Positions 58,933-64,000 of a stretch of 64,000 bases of DNA are shown here, one piece after another; positions within the stretch are counted from its first letter, which is position 1; each line of letters opens with the position of its first letter. Origin of the DNA: Sclerurus mexicanus (taxonomy: Eukaryota > Chordata > Aves > Passeriformes > Furnariidae); contig VWZF01002253.1 in assembly GCA_013396755.1 (NCBI GenBank), forward strand, positions 361,123 through 425,122. Reading direction: 5' to 3'. Position numbers and translations under genes: made by a program. The notes under the pieces were generated by a model that saw nothing but the letters and a program-made list of their open reading frames with translations, did no database searches and was not told where the DNA came from.

Positions 58933-59005
58933 TGCTGAAGCCCAGGATTGAACCACGGACCTTTAGATCTTCAGTCTAACATTCTCCCAGCTGAGCTACT
59001 TCAGC
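58933..59005 (-). pseudogene. tRNA-Phe-like pseudogene or SINE head, copy 4
   Basis: It is 73 nt and differs from the other three copies at four positions. Two lie in the 3' half of the D stem (GAGC to GAAT) and two in the T stem (CGTGG/CTGGG). These create a C-A mismatch in the D stem and a G-G mismatch in the T stem. The anticodon arm and acceptor stem are unchanged. The 5' flank is unlike the shared flank of copies 1-3. The 3' side enters a CR1 tail within about 8 nt. I infer a retroposed copy, probably not a working tRNA. Confidence 0.8.
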
Positions 59006-59597
59006 TCTGAAATCTGGCTCTCTTTCCCTCTGAGCAACAGGTAGAAACACCAGAAGAGCTTGGGAAAAAGCACAGTTTAGGGAGAGAATTTGCTTCAAGG
59101 CCAGTTGTGATTCAGACTAAAATTAACTCTTTTTATAAGGCGTTTTCCCTTTTCCCAAGTAACAGTTTTGATTTCCTAGGTGGCCAAACATCCGTAGGTC
59201 AACCTTGCTACCTCTTCTCAGGGCAGTCCAGGACATAGGACTGGGAACAAGTAGTTGAAGGAACAAAACAAAAACCACTTTATATCACTATTTTTGCTGA
59301 TGCCTTTAAATTGTAAAACAGTGTCCCTGTTTTGTAGACTATAACTAATTGAGGTCAGAAGGGTTCTCATGGAGATCATCTGCTCCAAACTCCTGCTCAG
59401 GTAGGAACACCTACAGCCAGTCATCCAGAATGGGAACTTCTCTTCTCAGGGCAACCAGTCCCAGCTCTCTCATCCTCTTCTCATTCGAGAGGTGCTCTAG
59501 ACCCTTCATCCTCCTCCAGGCCCTTTGCTGGACTCTCTCCTCTATGTCCATGTCTCTTGCACTGCAGAGCCCAGCACTGGGCCCACAAAAGAGGAGG

Positions 59598-59601
59598 AAA
59601 A
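59598..59601 (-). terminator. RNA polymerase III terminator
   Basis: AAAA on plus, which is TTTT three bases after the minus-strand tRNA end. Confidence 0.8.
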
Positions 59602-59604
59602 CCC

Positions 59605-59677
59605 TGCTGAAGCCCGGGATTGAACCAGGGACCTTTAGATCTTCAGTCTAACGCTCTCCCAGCTGAGCTACTTCAGC
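59605..59677 (-). tRNA. tRNA-Phe (anticodon GAA), copy 3
   Basis: It is identical over 73 nt to copies 1 and 2, with complete cloverleaf and intact A and B boxes. The 53 bp upstream differ from copy 1 at four positions. It is oriented opposite to copies 1 and 2 and lies about 600 bp from the decayed copy 4. I regard it as a functional gene candidate. The alternative is a young member of a tRNA-headed repeat family. Confidence 0.92.
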
Positions 59678-60016
59678 CCTGCTGTGGTTGGGATTTTCAC
59701 AAAACCTGTTGAAACACGATGACCTTTCAGACCTTTGCTGTTCAAACTGGTTCAGTGGACACTTGACTCATCTTCTCTCACTGGGCACCACTGAGACGGG
59801 TCTTTTTAGAAAGCACCAGGAAGCCAGGAAAATGTGTCCACCTAGGTCAGATTGATGGTCCTTCTAGTCCATTTCTCTATCTCTGAGAAAAGTCACAGAG
59901 AGATGTTCCACAAGAGATCACGTCAGTGTAGCTGAAGTTCACTCCCCTTGTGTCATATTCAAGAAGTTGAAAGGAACATCTCCACCTGTCTGTTCAGCAT
60001 CTGTCTCTGGATGCTT

Positions 60017-60475
60017 AAAACATACTATGGCTTGAGTTGGAAGGGACCTTAAAGATCATCCCATTCCAACCTTCCTGCCATGGGCAGGGACACCTTCCAC
60101 TAGCCCACGTTGCTCCAAAATCCATCCAACCTGGCCTTGCACACTTCCAGGGATGGGGGGCAACCTGTGCCATGGCCTCACCATCCTCATAGCCAAGAAT
60201 TTATTCCCAGTATCCCGCTTAACCCTGCTCTCTGTCAGTTTAAAGCCATTTCCTGTTGTTCTGTCCATCCATCCCTTGTCTCAAGTCTCTCTCCAGCTCT
60301 CCTGGAGCACCTTTAGGCACTAGAAGAAGCTCTATTATCTCCCTGGAGCCTTCTCTTCTTCAGGTGAACACCCCCAGCTCTCCCAGCCTGTCTCCAGAGC
60401 AGAGGGTCTCCAGTCCTTGGAGCAACTCCTTGATGTCCTCTGGACTCGCTCCAGCCGCTCCACATCTTTCTGGTA
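60017..60475 (-). repeat. CR1 LINE fragment reaching ORF2 C-terminus
   Basis: Plus text: gcttgagttggaagggacct, agtatcccgcttaaccctgc and gaacacccccagctctccca. It ends at gactcgctccagccgctcca. The segment after gggatgggg is shortened. Confidence 0.95.
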
Positions 60476-62019
60476 TCCATGGCTCCAGAATTTCCTCAGC
60501 CTGGACTAAGCTGTCACTCCACAGAGCTCACATCATCCATGTCCAGTTGGCTCTAAGAGAGTGGGTGATAAGGATCCATCTGCAGGTTCTCCCTGGGAAA
60601 GGGACACTTGCCAGGTCAGCCTGTGTGGGATCCTGGCTCACTTGTGACACAGCTCTGCCCTTCCAGCTGTCCCATTTCTGCTTCACCAGCTTTCTCCTTG
60701 TCAAGAAAAGTGAGTGCAGAAACCAAAGCTGTTCTGTTTCTCACCAGCTTTCCTCAGACAGGAGGAAATGATCCCAACATGGAAACTGTGGTATTTGCCA
60801 GCCCACTCTGCCTTGCTGGAAATATTCAAGCTTCAGCTGGGTACAAAATTCCCACTGAATTTGTACCACTTTGCAAATGCTCCGAGTGTTGGTGGAAAGG
60901 ATGAAGTGAAGGATCTGATAAAGAACAAGCCTTGAAGGAAGTGCTACATTGCAGTTAAATTAGGAATTTGAGGAGCTGACTTGCTGGGAACTTGGCTTGT
61001 TCAGCTGGTGAAACATCAGATCTGAAAGTCTACGAGCAAAGTCATCAGAAGTCAGACTTGTGTTGCCTGTTTAACAAGTCACATGGAAGAAGTTGGAAGC
61101 TCAGACTTTTCCTTATGGAAGAGGAAGAAATTAAACCTGTTTTTCTGGCTCAGTTCAGACCTAAGGGCTGGAGCTCCACAGGCAGCTCTGCTGTGGGGAG
61201 AACGAAGAGGAAGGAGGAGTGAGGTTGGGATGTCTGCCGTGTGGACACGTCGAATTTGGATGTTTTAGCAGATGTTGCTTTTTTGAGCCATGTCCAGCTC
61301 AGTGTTGCACTGTGAAAATGCCCAGATTTGGGAAAACTGCCTTGACACAGATAAATACCCTGATTCCCTGATGGAAAAATGCCCTGCTCCCGTGACACTT
61401 ATTTCCCTCAGTGACACTGGCCCTGTTTCCATCTCTGTCCCCATTTTAATCCCCTAAACCAGAAACTTTCTAATAGTTGGCCTTGTGCAAACACCCAAAA
61501 GATGACTGGGAAGTTTTGTAGGGAGAAATATTCCATGAAGAGAGTGCAAATATGGAACCACCTGCTTTGGTGCATGCACTGCCTGAGCCACAAACCTCTG
61601 GAGAGTATCTGGTGATATAACACTAATTATTTTTTCTTTTATTGGTTTTAACTCCTGGAAAATGTTGCAGACTGGGTTTTGAGCTGGATCTTCTCTGGCA
61701 TCTCCTTATCCTCATGCTCTGGCTTCCTGAGGCACCGGGAGAGTGTCAGCCTGTTAAAGCCTGTTGGCACCTTGGGCAGAGATGTGCTGGAGGTGTCACT
61801 TCACACCATCAGGCAACTCTTTAATCACCACTCCCACACTGGTGTTCCAGGCTTTGGCCATGACAAGCAGCTGACAGGAGATCCCTCTGTCTCTGCATTC
61901 CCTCCTCCTGTTCTTCCAGTTTTCCTGCCACTCCAGGCTGATCTGCCTGTGCTTTTTGAAATGTCCATCTGCCATGAGCCAGAGGCACCTTTCAAAGGTT
62001 ATGGCATCACATCCAGAAA
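60476..62019. other. Unannotated unique-looking DNA
   Basis: Frames of up to 171 codons that start in the preceding CR1 run into it, but none has a recognisable domain. No RNA gene is seen. Confidence 0.4.
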
Positions 62020-62606
62020 GCCATTTGGATCCTGGGCTGCATCCAAAGCAGTGTGGGCAGCAGGTAAAGGGGGTATTCTGCCACTCTGATCTGGTGAGAC
62101 CCCACCTGCAGAGCTGCCTCCAGCTCTGGGGTCCCAGCACAGAGTCCAGAAGAGTCCAGAAGAGGCCACGAAGATGGTTGGAGGGATGGAGCAACTCTGC
62201 TATGAGGAAAGGGTCAGGCAATTGGGATTGTTCAGCCTGGAGAAGAGGAGGATTGGGGGAGACCTAATTGTGACCTTCCAGGACCTGAAGGGAGCCTAAA
62301 GGAAAGATGGAGAGGAACTATTTACAAAGGCCTGGAGTGACAGGACAAAGGGGAATGGCTTCAAATGGAATGAGAGTAGATTAGATATTGGGAATAAATT
62401 CTTCCCTGTGAGAGTGGACAGGCCCTGGCACAGGTTGGCCAGAGAAGCTCTGGCTGCCCCATCCCTGGAAGTGTCCAAGGTGAGATTGGGCAGGGCTTGA
62501 AGCAACCTGGTCTAGTGGAAGGTGTCCCTGCCCATGCATGATCCCTAACCCTGCCCTGGATGAACTTTAAGATCCCTTCCAAGCCAAACCATTCTGGAAT
62601 TCCATG
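62020..62606 (+). repeat. CR1 LINE fragment, longest ORF2 remnant
   Basis: It begins in ggatcctgggctgcatccaa and cagtgtgggcagcaggtaaa, the ORF2 C-terminal region. It continues through gtgagaccccacctgcagag and gaggattgggggagacctaa to ccattctggaattccatga. It retains the most ORF2 DNA of any copy here, but the frame is broken. Confidence 0.95.
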
Positions 62607-63962
62607 AAAGCTCCCACCAAATGTTTTTCCCAAGCCAGACCTTTGTGGACCAATGTGGATTCACCACCTTTTTAATGGTGCACTCCTTTTTAACGGGGTC
62701 AATGCATCACCCCCTTGGAGGTGCAGACAGGTGACCTTTTCCACCCAGCTCAGGACATAAAATCTGTCTCCAACATTAGTTTTCTTTGCAGACATCCTGG
62801 CACCAAACTGTGCCACTGGTGGGATTTTGTCTTGTTTCCCCACTCTTTATCCAACCTCCTACAGCAGGGGAGTGACATCCAGCTGCAGGGTCAAGATGTT
62901 GTTACTCTTCACATACTGACTTGGCTCTGATGTGTCAAATAAAGCACATTTTCCTCCTCTAGGCTTCTTGAAATTTTTCTGTCTCATTACACCAAGTGGG
63001 CTTCTGGTTTACTTGAAAAACATTTTTAGTGATTATCTCCATTTTGCTGTTGCTATTCTGTCTTTTTTTTTTTTTTCTCTTTCCACAGACTTTTCCAAAA
63101 ATGATCTCATTAAGAACATGGAACTCCTGTTTCTGCAAAAAGGTTTCTTGAGGTTTGTAAAGGTCTCCCAGCAGGAAGGTTGCTTGGCTTCATTTTGCCT
63201 CCAGTTGAGCAGACCCCCAAGTGAGCCCATTAGGAAAAACGGACTTGCTTGAAAATAAAATTCTACAAAATATGCAACAGCAGCAGCATCAGCTCTGAAA
63301 TGTGAGGCTCCAGTAGGCAACAAACTATGTTTGCAGAGCTCATCTTTGGTGGCAGTTTAATATCTTAGGGAAGGAAGGAGATAATGGCACAAAGGGGACT
63401 GTGGGTCCTTGGTACCTACAGCAATAGCTGGGAGGGGATGTAGTAAAGGGGATGGAATATGAGGCCTGGGATAACTTCATTGTTATTCTGGAGACAGAAA
63501 TGCATCTTTGAAAAACAGAGTTAATGAAGCCCAGCTGCCAAACTCTGCCTGTCACACAGCCCTCTCCTCTCCCTCCTGAAGCCTGATGTTTGAAAGATCC
63601 TGAGATTGTTAGTCCGTCCTTCAGGGGATGGTACTAGGAGTTCTTTAAAATTTATATATAAGTTTGATTGTTAGGAATCCAGGCTGTGAATAACAGCCCT
63701 GCTGTCCTTGAAACATGAACCCTGGATGGAGGGATTGAGGCTGTGGTCCTGCTGCTGCCTAAGAGAAATTGTTTGGATCCAGGTGAATATTTGTAATCTG
63801 CCCTGAAGTACCCACGTACTCACTGGGAGGGAGGCACAGAGAGAACAGACCCCACAATCAGCATTTCAGTTCTCCCCAAGTTTAAATCACCCTTTCCTGA
63901 GAAAATTAATGGTTTAGTGTTTCCGGTAGTGACTCTGCTATCAAAGAGAGAGACCAGAGAAA
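62607..63962. other. Unannotated unique-looking DNA
   Basis: There is a T-run at about 63064-63076. No gene or repeat is recognised. Confidence 0.45.
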
Positions 63963-64000
63963 TCTTAGAATCATAGAGTGGTGTGGATTGGAAGGGACCT
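63963..64000 (-). repeat. CR1 3' tail, cut by window end
   Basis: It starts at tcttagaatcatagagtggt and continues ggattggaagggacct to the last base. The element extends beyond the window. Confidence 0.9.

Larger units (their letters stand above)
59221..59755 (-). repeat. tRNA-Phe/CR1-like duplicated block, copy 3
   Basis: This is the inverted counterpart of 39255-39748. On minus it reads: 5' flank, tRNA, linker, CR1-like body, CR1-type tail near 59340-59380, and then the shared cctatgtcctggactgccct end. It is a little longer than copy 1 because of indels in the tail region. Confidence 0.85.

Overview
This is a stretch of vertebrate nuclear DNA, almost certainly from a bird and most likely a passerine. 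The interspersed repeats are overwhelmingly 3' fragments of CR1 LINEs with avian-type ends (5'-truncated copies finishing in ATTCTATGATTCT-like octamers). One LTR-like block resembles a passerine ERV LTR. There are no Alu, L1 or MIR-rich mammalian features, and the four tRNA-like sequences are of vertebrate type. Bacterial features such as operons, ribosome binding sites, CRISPR or insertion sequences are absent.

I found no protein-coding gene that I can support. Every long open frame is either a read-through of CR1 3' DNA, a product of tandem repeats or low-complexity DNA, or an isolated frame with no recognisable domain. The window is best read as intergenic or long-intron DNA. About 45 CR1 fragments lie on both strands. 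All are 5'-truncated: the longest reach only the C-terminal end of ORF2 and none carries reverse transcriptase.

The clearest functional genes are three identical 73-nt tRNA-Phe(GAA) sequences at 39325-39397 (+), 44623-44695 (+) and 59605-59677 (-). Each is followed within 4 nt by a TTTT terminator. They sit in duplicated blocks whose flanks have diverged (4 to 6 differences in the 53 bp upstream) while the tRNA itself has no change. A fourth, decayed tRNA-Phe at 58933-59005 (-) is fused almost directly to a short CR1 tail. That is the architecture of a tRNA/CR1 SINE, but with a Phe head rather than the Ile head of the known passerine SINEs.

Layout: 0-11 kb is CR1 fragments in unremarkable DNA, with a long imperfect inverted duplication (8341-9209) and an ATTCT microsatellite (9424-9499). 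11.1-12.0 kb is a probable solo ERV LTR. 12-34 kb is CR1-studded sequence. 34.66-35.17 kb is a coding-phase minisatellite built from alternating 60- and 54-bp units. 39-46.6 kb holds the first two tRNA-Phe blocks and a duplicated 110-bp segment. 54.5-56.6 kb is compositionally the strangest part: a G/T-only-like tract, a CpG-rich island and a 1-kb GTTTAACCC-type minisatellite lie end to end. 58.9-59.8 kb holds the inverted tRNA-Phe block and the SINE-like copy. The rest is unique-looking DNA with more CR1.
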